Shown here: positions 24,253 through 34,100 of the stretch, in pieces
Numbering within the stretch: position 1 is the stretch's first letter
How the letters are laid out: every line of letters begins with the position of its first letter
NCBI RefSeq assembly: GCF_024198175.1
Contig: NZ_JAJVKV010000006.1
Span: forward strand, 62,001-126,000
Source: Pyxidicoccus xibeiensis
Lineage (GTDB): Bacteria; Myxococcota; Myxococcia; Myxococcales; Myxococcaceae
Reading direction: 5' to 3'
DNA: 64,000 bases
Notes under the pieces: generated by a model
Seen by the model: the letters and a program-made list of their open reading frames with translations, nothing else
What the model was told of the DNA's origin: nothing
Databases searched by the model: none
Translations under genes and position numbers: made by a program

Positions 24253-24492
24253 TCAGCCTTGCCGCGACCGCTGCGCTCTCTTCCATGAGCCGTGACACAG
24301 AGTGTCCGTGGCTCGATCGAAGCAAGCACCGTTCGCGTCGGCCGCGACATGGGCCGGCGGCATGGCAGCAGGCGCGCCACGCGCGAGCGCATTGAGTGCT
24401 TCCCCACGATGGTCGATCGACGGGGTCCCCGTCGTGGTCGTCGACGCGGGCGGCGTCACGGCAGCCTCCATCACATCAGCGCTGGCCGTCAT
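24253..24492 (-). CDS. Possible small protein between the BREX and Azaca-like units
   Basis: A 79-codon frame starts at ATG 24,492 inside the last codons of brxHI and ends 42 bp before the next gene. It is preceded by GGGGGAGG at five-base spacing, a very good ribosome binding site. The predicted protein is Ala/Thr/Pro-rich with no recognisable domain, and its composition could just reflect GC-rich non-coding DNA. Reported because of the binding site and the tight fit into the gap; coding status is uncertain. Confidence 0.3.
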   Translation of the reverse strand: MTASADVMEAAVTPPASTTTTGTPSIDHRGEALNALARGAPAAMPPAHVAADANGACFDRATDTLCHGSWKRAQRSRQG

Positions 24493-27244
24493 GCTGGCCT
24501 CCCCCGGTGTCCGGCGTGACGCCCAGCTCGTTGAAGCGCTCGTGAAGCGCGAGGAGCACCTCGGCGTCGAGCGCGGCATACTTCAACTGGTCGGCGTCGA
24601 GCGGGCGGCGGCTCCAGTTAGAGGTCTGCGAGGTCTTATCGAGGACGATGCCCAGCTCGCGCTCGCACACCATCGCGAGGCTGTGACCGCCGAGGGCGTC
24701 GGTGCCGCGCGCGCGGCGCGAGGCCACCAGGGTGTCGTAGACGCCGTCGAGGGCGACGCCGATGGCCGCGAGGACGCGCCGCTCGAAGCGAGCGTTGTGG
24801 ATGACCTTCACGGGCACCGCGCCGCTGAGGACGTCGAGAATGGGCTTGAGGTCACCGACGGCCAGCGGGTCGATGAGGAAGGTCCGCTTGCGCGTCGCGA
24901 TCTGCAGGAGACAGAGTGTTCCGAAGTCGAGCGCGGTCTCGACGTCGAGGCCGACGACGTCGGCGGCGCGCAGCTCCTCGCTGACGACGCGCAGTGCCGC
25001 CGGCGTGTCCACCCACTGGACGTCGTTCTTCGGCGCTGCGGCAACGCCCGGGACGGCGCGCGGGGCGAGCTCAAGGGGCAGCGGGCCGGTGGCCTCGACG
25101 TCGGCGAGGCGCATGCCGGTCGGTCGCGCGGCCACGCGGGAGCCGTTGACCTTCACGCTGGCGAGGAATCGCAGCGTGCCGGCATGATCGAGGAGGCGCT
25201 CGGACAGGAGCCGGTCCTCAGCCTCCTCGGGAAGGCACGGTTGGAATTTGCTGAGCATCCCGCGCGCCATCTCGCGGGCAGCGTCGGCAGCGATGCGCTC
25301 CCAGTTCAGGTCGGCGAGCGAGCGGATCGCGTCACCCGCAGCCGTGAAGGCGATGTCCTTGCAACGCAGCGAGAGGTTCCCCGCCACCCACTTCTTGCCG
25401 GACTTCTGCTCGAGGCCCGCCGCGAGGAGCCGGTTCACCGCACCGCCCGCGAAGGTGTGCCACTGGACGCCATCGGGGTGGTCTTCGAGCGATGCCGTGC
25501 CTTCCTCGAGGAGGCCGTCGTAGCTGTCACGCACGACAGCCAGCTCGGCGGCGGCGGCCTTGCTGAGCCACGCGCCCTCCTGCTTCTCGTGAAGCAGCAC
25601 GTCGTGCATGCCCTGGCAGAGCGCGTTCGAGAGCACGCCCGGCAGCCCGAGCCAGCTCGGCACGCGGCCGTAGTCGGCGGGGCGCACGTGGAGCACGCCC
25701 TTGCCGTAGTCGATCTGCCCGACCTCCCACGCGCGCCCGGAGAGACGGAAGCAGAGCGGGCCCTTGCTGGCGTCATGCATCGAGACGAAAAGCGCCTGGA
25801 TGTAGCCGACGTCTTCCTTGCCGTGCTGCACGCGCATGACCGGCGGTGCGGTGAAGACGGCGTAGAGCTCGAAGAAGTTCTTGCGGCCGTAGAGCTTCTC
25901 GCCGCGCTGGCCGAGCGACAGGAGCCCGTCGGCCTCGTAGAGAATCTCGCGCTCGAGCATCGTGTCGACCAGTTCTTGGACGCGCTCGGGGCGCACCGAT
26001 GAGAACGGGTACGCGGCCTCGACCCACGGCATCAGCTTGTGCCGCGAGATGCCTCCCTCTTGGAGAATGAGCGCCATCACCTGGTGCGCGAGCACGTGCA
26101 TCGCGTGAGCGGCGGGCGTGACGTCCTCCACCCATCCCGCCTCGGCGAGGCGCAGCAGCGCCACCGACTGGAGCAGTGACTCGGAGCTCAGGCAGAAGAA
26201 CGTGCAGTTGGCACGCGTGTTCGCGCGGCGGCCGGTGCGTCCGAGGCGCTGGAGGAACGAAGCGACCGAGGCCGGCGCGTCGACCTGGATGACCTGATCG
26301 AGGTCGCCGACATCGATGCCCAGCTCCATCGTCGAGGTGCAGACGATGGCCGTGTTCTGCCCCTTGGCGAACTGCTCCTCAGCGAGGGTGCGGTCGGCGC
26401 GGCTCACCGAGCTGTGGTGGATGAAGACCTCGACTCCTGTGCCAGCGAGAGCGTGCGCGACCTTCTCGGCCTTGCTGCGGCTCTCGACGAAGACGAGGCT
26501 CTTCTTGCCGCGCGCGACCTGCCCGATGGCGGCCGCGGCCTCGCTGATGTCAACGCACAGGTCAAGGCGCAGGTCACGCTGCGCCTTCGCCTTCGGCGGG
26601 TCGACGAGGCGGAACGGCCGCTTGCTCGAGCCCTGGAGCCACTCGCCGATGACATGCGGGTTGCCGACGGTGGCCGAGAGGCCGATGCGCTGGATGTCAC
26701 GGCCCGTCATCGCGACGAGGCGTTCGAGCAGGCTCGCGAGATGCGCGCCGCGATCGTCGGCGGCGAACGCATGCACCTCGTCGATGATGACCGCCGAGAG
26801 CCCCGAGAAGAGCGCCTTCGCGTCGGTGCGCTCGGAGATCATCATGACCTCGAGCGACTCGGGGGTGGTCATCAGGATGTGCGCGGGCGTCTCGCGGAAC
26901 TTCTTCTTCTTCGAGTCCGAGACATCGCCGTGCCACTTGAAGACCTCGAGGCCCACCATGCGCGCGTACGACGAGAGCCGCTCCTCTTGGTTGTTGAGGA
27001 GCGCGCGGATGGGGCACACGTAGAGCGCGCAGACGGGCTTCAGGTCCTCCGTGAGAATCCGCGAGAGCACCGGGAAGATCGACGCCTCGGTCTTTCCTCC
27101 GGCTGTCGGAGCGAGCACCACAGCGTTGCAGCCATCGAGGATCGCGTCGATCGTCAGCTCCTGGACAGGGCGGAGCGAGCGCCAGCCCAGGTCGTGGATG
27201 ATCGCGTGCTGCAGGTGCGGATGAAGGCGCGCGAGTCCCGCCAT
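24476..27244 (-). CDS. brxHI: BREX-2 helicase BrxHI with a C-terminal RNase D-like exonuclease domain
   Basis: 922-aa protein. Residues 1 to about 700 are an Lhr-like DEAD/DEAH helicase: motif I APTAGGKTE (45-53), motif II DEVH (155-158), and later STMELGIDVGDL and RLGRTGRR. Residues about 730-915 form a DEDD 3'-5' exonuclease domain like RNase D: exo I VGLDVET, exo II IHNARFE, and exo III LKYAALDAEVL, with the conserved SNWSRRPL block before it. Exo II has Glu where Asp is usual. In type 2 BREX a helicase of this class follows brxD; the exonuclease fusion is notable. The start ATG 27,244 is 2 bp after the brxD stop. Confidence 0.85.
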   Translation of the reverse strand: MAGLARLHPHLQHAIIHDLGWRSLRPVQELTIDAILDGCNAVVLAPTAGGKTEASIFPVLSRILTEDLKPVCALYVCPIRALLNNQEERLSSYARMVGLEVFKWHGDVSDSKKKKFRETPAHILMTTPESLEVMMISERTDAKALFSGLSAVIIDEVHAFAADDRGAHLASLLERLVAMTGRDIQRIGLSATVGNPHVIGEWLQGSSKRPFRLVDPPKAKAQRDLRLDLCVDISEAAAAIGQVARGKKSLVFVESRSKAEKVAHALAGTGVEVFIHHSSVSRADRTLAEEQFAKGQNTAIVCTSTMELGIDVGDLDQVIQVDAPASVASFLQRLGRTGRRANTRANCTFFCLSSESLLQSVALLRLAEAGWVEDVTPAAHAMHVLAHQVMALILQEGGISRHKLMPWVEAAYPFSSVRPERVQELVDTMLEREILYEADGLLSLGQRGEKLYGRKNFFELYAVFTAPPVMRVQHGKEDVGYIQALFVSMHDASKGPLCFRLSGRAWEVGQIDYGKGVLHVRPADYGRVPSWLGLPGVLSNALCQGMHDVLLHEKQEGAWLSKAAAAELAVVRDSYDGLLEEGTASLEDHPDGVQWHTFAGGAVNRLLAAGLEQKSGKKWVAGNLSLRCKDIAFTAAGDAIRSLADLNWERIAADAAREMARGMLSKFQPCLPEEAEDRLLSERLLDHAGTLRFLASVKVNGSRVAARPTGMRLADVEATGPLPLELAPRAVPGVAAAPKNDVQWVDTPAALRVVSEELRAADVVGLDVETALDFGTLCLLQIATRKRTFLIDPLAVGDLKPILDVLSGAVPVKVIHNARFERRVLAAIGVALDGVYDTLVASRRARGTDALGGHSLAMVCERELGIVLDKTSQTSNWSRRPLDADQLKYAALDAEVLLALHERFNELGVTPDTGGGQHDGQR

Positions 27245-27246
27245 CG

Positions 27247-28617
27247 CTACCCGTCCAGTCGTTTCCGCTTTGGAGCCGGGGGCGGTTCCTCGCTGTCGTT
27301 GGAAGTCGGCTCTTCGGGCCCCTCGGGCGGCTCTTCGACGGGGCGCCCGTGCTTGGCGGCGAGCTCCTCGGCGGTGAGCTTTCCGTCGTCGAGCGCGAGC
27401 TTGTAGTGCTCGCGCGGATCGTAGGCCTCGTGGATGTCGACGCGGTCCATCACGTCGATCAGCTCGCGGAGGAACATGCGCGGCGCCAGCGCCACCTTGC
27501 CGCCGAAGCCCGCCGTGACCTGCGTCACGAGCCCCTGGAGGAACGCGTCGCTGACGCGCTCGGTGAGGCGCGCCGGGTTCTTCGCGGGGTACAAGTTGCG
27601 GATTCGAGTGCCAACCGTGAGCAGGCGGTCGTCCGTGAACGGCGTGAGCCGCACCTGCGGGGCCTTCAGGTTGTCGAAGCGAGTGTCCTCAGAGAAGTTC
27701 ACCTGCACGCGCTGGTACAGCGGCGCGAGCGCCTTCAATCCCTTGTAGCCCTCGAAGAAGTCGCGCGTGCCGGTGACCACCAGGTACAGCCCGGGCAGCT
27801 CTTCCTTCGCGAGCACGTCCATGAGCTGCCGGAGCGCGTTGAGCGACTTCTCGCGCGTCTGCGCGTTCATGCGCTGCACGGTCTCGACCTCGTCGAGGAC
27901 GACGACGAGCCCGGCGTAGCCCGACTGCCGGAGCAACTGGAGCAGCCCGGCCAGGAACGTCAGCGACGCCTGGCCGTCGACCTTGCCCTTCACGCCCGCC
28001 GCCGCGAGCACGGAGCGATCCGTGTGCGGCTGCCCAGCGAGCCACGCGAGCAGGCCCTGCGCGGTGGCGAAGTCGCCCTGGTGCGTCGCTCGGTGGTAAG
28101 CGCGAAGCACCTGCGCGAAGGCGGGGTTGCGCTTCGAGAGGTCGGCGAGCTTGTCCTCGAGCCGCTGCTCGGTCGCGTCGGGGAAGCCTGGGTCGTCCTC
28201 ACTGATACCGCGCAGGCGCGTGACCTCGTCGCCGACCTGATAGAGCCACCCCTCGACGATGGCTTGGAACGCATTGGGCCCGTCGGCTGCCGTCTCGAGC
28301 TTCTCGATGAGGCGCCGGTACACCGTCTCCAGGTGATGGAGCGGTGTGTCGTTGATCGAGATCTGTACCTCGGAAGATGCGAACTTCCGCTCGCGCGCCT
28401 TCGCGCACAGGTAGCGCGCGGCGAAGGTCTTGCCGGTGCCGTACTCGCCGCGAATCCACTTCGACAGGCCCTTGCCGCCGGCAACGAAATCGAGGTCCTC
28501 GTTGACCGCTCCAACGAGCGCGTCGAGGCCGGTCGCGAAGTGTTCGAGCCCCACGTTCGGCACGAGACCACTGCGGAGCGCGTTCACGATGGCTGCTGAT
28601 TCGGGGACGACAGCCAT
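27247..28617 (-). CDS. brxD: BREX-2 ATP-binding protein BrxD
   Basis: 456-aa P-loop ATPase of the BrxD (DUF2791) family. Walker A is GEYGTGKT (57-64), the Walker B region is LVVVLDEVE (237-245), and the C-terminal 60 residues are a disordered acidic/proline-rich tail ending in basic residues. BrxD is specific to type 2 BREX and, with PglY and BrxHI, is one of its nucleotide-driven parts; its precise role is not known. The ATG at 28,617 shares one base with the pglZ stop. Confidence 0.9.
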   Translation of the reverse strand: MAVVPESAAIVNALRSGLVPNVGLEHFATGLDALVGAVNEDLDFVAGGKGLSKWIRGEYGTGKTFAARYLCAKARERKFASSEVQISINDTPLHHLETVYRRLIEKLETAADGPNAFQAIVEGWLYQVGDEVTRLRGISEDDPGFPDATEQRLEDKLADLSKRNPAFAQVLRAYHRATHQGDFATAQGLLAWLAGQPHTDRSVLAAAGVKGKVDGQASLTFLAGLLQLLRQSGYAGLVVVLDEVETVQRMNAQTREKSLNALRQLMDVLAKEELPGLYLVVTGTRDFFEGYKGLKALAPLYQRVQVNFSEDTRFDNLKAPQVRLTPFTDDRLLTVGTRIRNLYPAKNPARLTERVSDAFLQGLVTQVTAGFGGKVALAPRMFLRELIDVMDRVDIHEAYDPREHYKLALDDGKLTAEELAAKHGRPVEEPPEGPEEPTSNDSEEPPPAPKRKRLDG

Positions 28618-31199
28618 CAGCGTCCCCCCTTCGGCTGGTAGCGGTACATGGTCTCCCCACTCGGCAGGACTTCATCGCTGAAGAGAACGTGGCCCCCCTC
28701 GTGAAGGGTCCGGCGCAGCGACCGCATGAGTCCGTTGAGGCGGCCCGGGTTCTTCTTGAGGCGTTCGGCCAGCTCGCTCGCCCGCGCAGAGCCCGTCTCG
28801 CGCAGCAGCACGAGGATGCTCTTCTCGTCGAGGCTGAGCTTCGCGAGCAGCTCCTTCGGGATGGGCAGCGAGTCCGCCTTGTCGGCCGGGTTGAACAGCG
28901 AGAGCTGCGCCTTCGGCTTCGCGGGAACTTCGTCCGATGGCAGCGGCGTCACGATCGGCGGCTGTACCGGCTTCGCTTCGGTGGTGACCTCGGCGAGCGC
29001 ACCGCGCCCGTACCACCACGCGGGCTCGTCGGCGTGGAGGCCATCGCGCTCCAGCCAAGCAAGAGGGACGACCACCTCCTCGAGCCCGCATCCGCCGTGG
29101 AATCCGACCTGCGACCCGCCGAGGTACGCGCCCGAGCGCCAAGCGAAGGCGCGCCGCTCGGGCGGTCCGCCGAGCCCGGCGACGTCGATCTCGATGAAGC
29201 CCTCGGGCACCGGATCATGCTTGCCGAGCGCGGTGTAGCGCGGCGTCTTGCCGTTGCCGGAGCGGAGCGACTTGTCGACGAAGGGGCTGTGACCGTGGTC
29301 GGCCGTGATGAGCACGCGCCGCTTCGCATTGAGCGCCACGCGCAGGGCGGGCTTGAAGGCGGTGATGTCCTCCGGCGAGATCTTCACCGTCGCGCCCGTA
29401 TTCGACGAACCGATCTGGTCGTCGACCGCGTTGAACACGACGCCGACCACCGAGAGCGACTCGTCGTCGAGCGCGGAAAGAAGCTCCTGGCCGCCGTCGG
29501 TCAGGTCGCCCTTGAGGAAGAGACGCCGCTTGCGGCTGCCGAGGGCGGCGTTCTGGTTGAAGCGCGCCTTGTCTGTCTTCGCCTCGTCCTGGTCCCGGAA
29601 CACGGTCTCGGCGACGAGCGGGTCGTTCGGCAGCTCGCCAAGGAAGATGGCGCCGCGTGCGTGGCTCGTGACGGTCGGCAGCGGCGAGAGCGCCGGAAGG
29701 CCCGCGACGAGCCCGCTTGCATCGGGCTTGATGCCGAGTGGGAAAGAGCTGTCCTGCGCGAGCGTGTAGAGCAACTCGAGGAACACCGGGTAGCTGCAGC
29801 CGTCCAGCACGACGAGGAAGAGGCGCGCGTCGGGTTCCTGCTGCCACACGGGCGCGACGGTGCGCTTCCAGAGTCGGTGCAGCGGCGTGAGCCCCTCGCG
29901 GTGGAGCGCGGCCTCGTAACCACCGGAGAGCGTCTCGGCGAAGTGGCGGTTCTCGCGGTCGCGGCGCTCACGGCACGCGGCGAGCAGCTTGTTGGCCTCG
30001 GCGTGGTAGTGGACGCTGCTCGCGAGCGCGCGGCGCAGTTGCATCATCGCCAGGTCGACGAACGCACCACCCCGCTGGTAGTCGCGTACCTGCTCGAGCA
30101 GGCCGAGCTTCGGGCTGAAGGGCTGGTCGAGGTAGCGCGAGATGCGCGCCATCGACTCGAGCACCGCGAGGTCGCCGCGATGCATGCGCGCCGCGCGGTG
30201 GTTCGACAGCCACGTGATGTCGGCGGCGCTGATCGCCCTCCCGTTGGCCGCCTGCTGCGCGAGCTCATGGCAGCGGTCCGAGAATGCGAGCGGAAGCACG
30301 CGGCTGGTCTGGAGCTGCGTGGGCGTGAGGCTTTCACGCCCGACGCGATCTGCACCGGCGAGGAGGTCACCCGCCGCGTCGCCCAGGAGCGCCAGCGTCT
30401 CCTCCGCGAGTCGCGCGACGGTGCGCCGGAGGATGCGCCGGTCCATCTCGAGCGGAGGCTCGGTGGCGGCCTTCCACAGCGTGCCCCAGGCGGGCTTCGG
30501 CAGTTCGGCGGCTTCGACCGTGAGGACCGCGCCGTAGACCACGAGCTCGCGCAGGCGCTTCTCCGGCTCGGCGAGCGCCCACGCGAGAAGGCGTCCCTCG
30601 TCGCCGTGAAGCGAGGGCATCGCGTCGCGCACGAGCTGGCTGATGTTCGGCGACCAGCGCGGCGGCTCCTGTACCCAAGTGGCCAGAAGCTGCGCGGGGC
30701 TACGCGTCCGCACCTGCTCGCCCACGCTCACGTCGACGAGCAACTCCGTGAGCAGCCGGCGGTCGACCACCGTGGGCAGCGTTCGATGGCTCATCACGAA
30801 GCCCAAGCGATCCACGTTCTCGAGCGCGAGCTGTTGCATGTAGGGCGCGTCTGCGCCGACGACGCGCACGCCAAGTACGACCTCGAGCACGTCGTTCACC
30901 GAGAGCGCGTGGACGCGCTGGTTGCGCGCGCGCCGCAGCAAGTCCGGGGCGTTCTGGATACGCCGCGCCACGTCCTCGGGCATCACGGCGATGAGAGGCG
31001 CTCCTTTCGCCTTCCACAGCAAGTGCCGAAGTCCGAGCTCGGACGAGATCCGATGCACGCCGTAGGAGCCCTTCGGCGTTGGCATCTGGTCCGGCAGGTT
31101 CTCGAGGCCCTCGCCGTCGATCACAAGCAGGTAGCCCGTCTCGCTGACACCACCAGCTTGATCGAGGAGACGACGGAGAAGGAGCTGGGCAGCACTCAC
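28617..31199 (-). CDS. pglZ: BREX-2 alkaline-phosphatase-superfamily protein PglZ
   Basis: 860-aa protein. The C-terminal half holds the PglZ phosphatase-like domain: LFLVVLDGCSYPVF (Asp466) and VLITADHGHSPF (Asp634-His635) are the two metal-site motifs of the alkaline phosphatase superfamily. The N-terminal half is alpha-rich and typical of type 2 BREX PglZ. PglZ is a core component in every BREX type. Translation starts at GTG 31,199, overlapping pglY by 4 bp (GTGA), and ends one base into brxD, implying coupling. Confidence 0.92.
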   Translation of the reverse strand: MSAAQLLLRRLLDQAGGVSETGYLLVIDGEGLENLPDQMPTPKGSYGVHRISSELGLRHLLWKAKGAPLIAVMPEDVARRIQNAPDLLRRARNQRVHALSVNDVLEVVLGVRVVGADAPYMQQLALENVDRLGFVMSHRTLPTVVDRRLLTELLVDVSVGEQVRTRSPAQLLATWVQEPPRWSPNISQLVRDAMPSLHGDEGRLLAWALAEPEKRLRELVVYGAVLTVEAAELPKPAWGTLWKAATEPPLEMDRRILRRTVARLAEETLALLGDAAGDLLAGADRVGRESLTPTQLQTSRVLPLAFSDRCHELAQQAANGRAISAADITWLSNHRAARMHRGDLAVLESMARISRYLDQPFSPKLGLLEQVRDYQRGGAFVDLAMMQLRRALASSVHYHAEANKLLAACRERRDRENRHFAETLSGGYEAALHREGLTPLHRLWKRTVAPVWQQEPDARLFLVVLDGCSYPVFLELLYTLAQDSSFPLGIKPDASGLVAGLPALSPLPTVTSHARGAIFLGELPNDPLVAETVFRDQDEAKTDKARFNQNAALGSRKRRLFLKGDLTDGGQELLSALDDESLSVVGVVFNAVDDQIGSSNTGATVKISPEDITAFKPALRVALNAKRRVLITADHGHSPFVDKSLRSGNGKTPRYTALGKHDPVPEGFIEIDVAGLGGPPERRAFAWRSGAYLGGSQVGFHGGCGLEEVVVPLAWLERDGLHADEPAWWYGRGALAEVTTEAKPVQPPIVTPLPSDEVPAKPKAQLSLFNPADKADSLPIPKELLAKLSLDEKSILVLLRETGSARASELAERLKKNPGRLNGLMRSLRRTLHEGGHVLFSDEVLPSGETMYRYQPKGGR

Positions 31200-34100
31200 T
31201 CGAGTTCCTCAGTGCGCACGAGTACGACGCTGATCGGCTTCGTTCCCTGCGCAGTGAGCGCCTTGCGCACCTCGTCCAGGAAGTCCGAGATGGCGTCGGC
31301 GTCGGTCGGGTTCACGCGCTTCTTGAGCAGCACCGTGCGTGGCGTGACCTCAGTGCCACCGCCGACGAGCGGGGGCTGGGCGCCACCACCGATGACGGGC
31401 GGCTGCACGCCACCACCGATGGCCGGAGGCTGCTCGATGAGGCGCTTGATCAACTCCTGCGCCTTCTTGTTCCAGGTCGCGACCCAGTCCTTCGTCAAGG
31501 GCTGCTCGGCCTGCGCCGCCGCGAGGCGGCTGTCGAGCGCGCTCAGGTGTCCGCTCACCTCGCTGCCGATGACGGGGTGGTTCACGCCCGCCTTGAGGTT
31601 CCCTCGCGCGTGCTCGTTCAACTCGGCGAGAGCATCACGAAGCGTCTCGGCCTGCTGCACGATGGTGCGCAGCGCGTCCGACGCATCGTCGGGCCACGCG
31701 GCGAGCAGCTCGCTCAGCACCTTGTGGCTGTCGGTCGTGGTCTGCGCGAGCGGGCCGAGGCGCGTGTTCGCGGTCGACAGCTCCTTGAGTCGGTCGCCGC
31801 CCTGGACGCCGAGATGCACAAGACGCGTGTGCAATGCCTGCAGCACGGTGCGCCTGGCCTGTCCCCTGGTGCGCAGCTCGGTCGTGAAGCGGTCCTGCCC
31901 CTGCAGCGAACGATGCGCGGCGGGGCGCGGGACCTCGAAGAGCTGGTTACCGAGGTCACGCAGCCGGTGCCAGTCGGCGGCGCTCACGAGCTTGCCGCGC
32001 TGGAGCCGGATGCGCGTCGTCTGCGACATGCCGATGCGGACGTCGGCGGGCTCGCCGCTGATGTCTTCGAGCGCGCGGTGGTCTCGTTGGCAGAGGAAGC
32101 AGAGGAAGAGGTCGACGAGCAGCGGCTGGAACCCGTAGGTCTCTCGCAGGTGGTCGGCGATCGGCGTCCACGACACCGAGTCCTGGTCGGCGCGCTGGAG
32201 GACATCCTTGATGTAGCGGGAGTCGAGCCGCAGCGACGCCTTGGTCTGTCCGAGGTTTACCAGCTCGAGCGGCTGGCCGAGGTTCTTGAGGACCTTGCCG
32301 ACGTTCTCGTCGTACGCGATCGAGACGCTGCCTTCGCCTGCGTCGACCATCCAGCCGAGCAGCGACTCGAGGTCCTGCTTTTTCGGCTCGGCGAGAAAGG
32401 TCGGGTGCTGCGGGTAGCGGCGGTCCACGAGCAGCGCCGCGATGTGCTCGAGGTTCTCGGCGAGCGTCTCGCGCGGGCGGCTCGAGTCCACGTCCGAGAT
32501 CAGCGCGACGAACTCACCATGCCGGACGTAGACTTCCTTGAGCAGGTCTTCGAGCTGGCCCTCGAGCGTCTTCTGGCGAATGCCCGCCTGGTCGAGCACC
32601 TTGCTCTTGTCCTGCGGCCCGAGCGTCTCGAGCAGGTCTTCCTGCCCGGCATCCGAGAGCAGGTAGCGCACCGCCGCGAGCTCGGTCAGCACGCCGAGCT
32701 CGGTCGGGCTCATGTGACGCGGCAGCCAGCAGACCGTGTGCAAGAGGCCCTGCTTCTTGCGAACGTTGATCGCGCGCAGACGGTCTTCATCGACCGTGTG
32801 CCCGGGCTCGTCCCACGGATAGTCGACGAGGATCTTGAATGCCCCGTCCGGCGGCGCGAAATCGTCGTACGACATCTCGCGCACGTTCCCGAGCTTGATG
32901 CGACCACGCCGCCTGGTGCGCCGCCACGAGAGGTCCCAATCCCCCTCGTTGGGTCCGCCGTCCTCGAAGCCCTTGGTGCCGGCGACGCCGAGCGTCTGGC
33001 GCAGCGCGAGCCAGAACACCTTGAAGCGCTGGGCGGGGTTGTCGACCTTCGAGCGCGCGCGCCCGAGGATCTCGCCAAGGCTGACGCGCCCGAGCACGTA
33101 GCGGACGAGCGCGGTCTTGCCTTGCCCGGCCACCTGCAGGTCGGGCACACGCTGCGAGAGCGCGAGCAGGTCCGTCTCGGCCACGCGCACCTGACCACGG
33201 AAGGTCTCGCCTTCGACGTCGACGGCGTTGAGCTGCACGATCCGCTCGATGGTGAGCCCACCCTGCTTCAGGCGCGGCGACACCTCGGCGAGCAGCACCG
33301 TCTTCACGAGCTGGTTGAGTGCGCGGCGGCGCTCGTCGTTGAACTCGGCGCCGCCCTCTTCGGCCATCTTCGCCATCGCCGGCGCGAGGCGCGAGTAGTA
33401 CTGGTGGTGGATGTCCTGCATCAGCTCCACCTTCTTGCTCGCCTCGACGCCCGACTCCGGGAAGATGGCAGAGAAGGCCGAGCCCACCGGCAGGAACTCC
33501 CCGAGCGGCAGCTTCGGATAGTGAACGACGAGCAGCTCGTAGAGCAGGCGCAGCGCTGAGCGCTCGCGCTGCATCAGCGAGGTGACGTCAACCAGCATCT
33601 CGATGAGCGCCGGGTGGAAGGGATAGACGTCGCGCAGGTAGTCGAGGTCGCCGCCCGCCAGGAGCGCGGGCAGCACCTTGCTGTGCTTCTCCGACAGCGA
33701 GCTGACCGCAGCCTTCACCTCGTCGGCCTTCTTCGACCGGAGCACGCGGCCGCGCACGATGTGGCGCAGCTCGACGTCCTGCAGCTTCGTGATCTCGAAG
33801 CGCTTCGCGTGGTGATCGAGGTGCTCGTGGATCTTCGACTCGTCGACGAGGTCCGGGAAGAACTCCTGGAGATTTCGCTGGCGGGCGACGAAGACGAAGA
33901 TGGGCGCCGGTCGCTGCCCCGTGTTGTGGTCGACGATGACGTTGAGGTTGTTGATCTCGGCAACGAACTCCTGGCCGCTCTTCTCGGCGAGCCAGAGAAG
34001 GAACTCGTCGATCATCAGCACGATGCCGCCGAAGCCCTGGGCCTTGGCGTGCTCGGCCATGCGCTTCAGGCCCTCGCTCCAGCGCGGGTCGATGCCAGCG

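Noticed and set aside
28689..32138. 1149-codon open frame on the + strand opposite pglZ/pglY
   Set aside because: Antisense artefact of high GC content; no ribosome binding site or recognisable motif.
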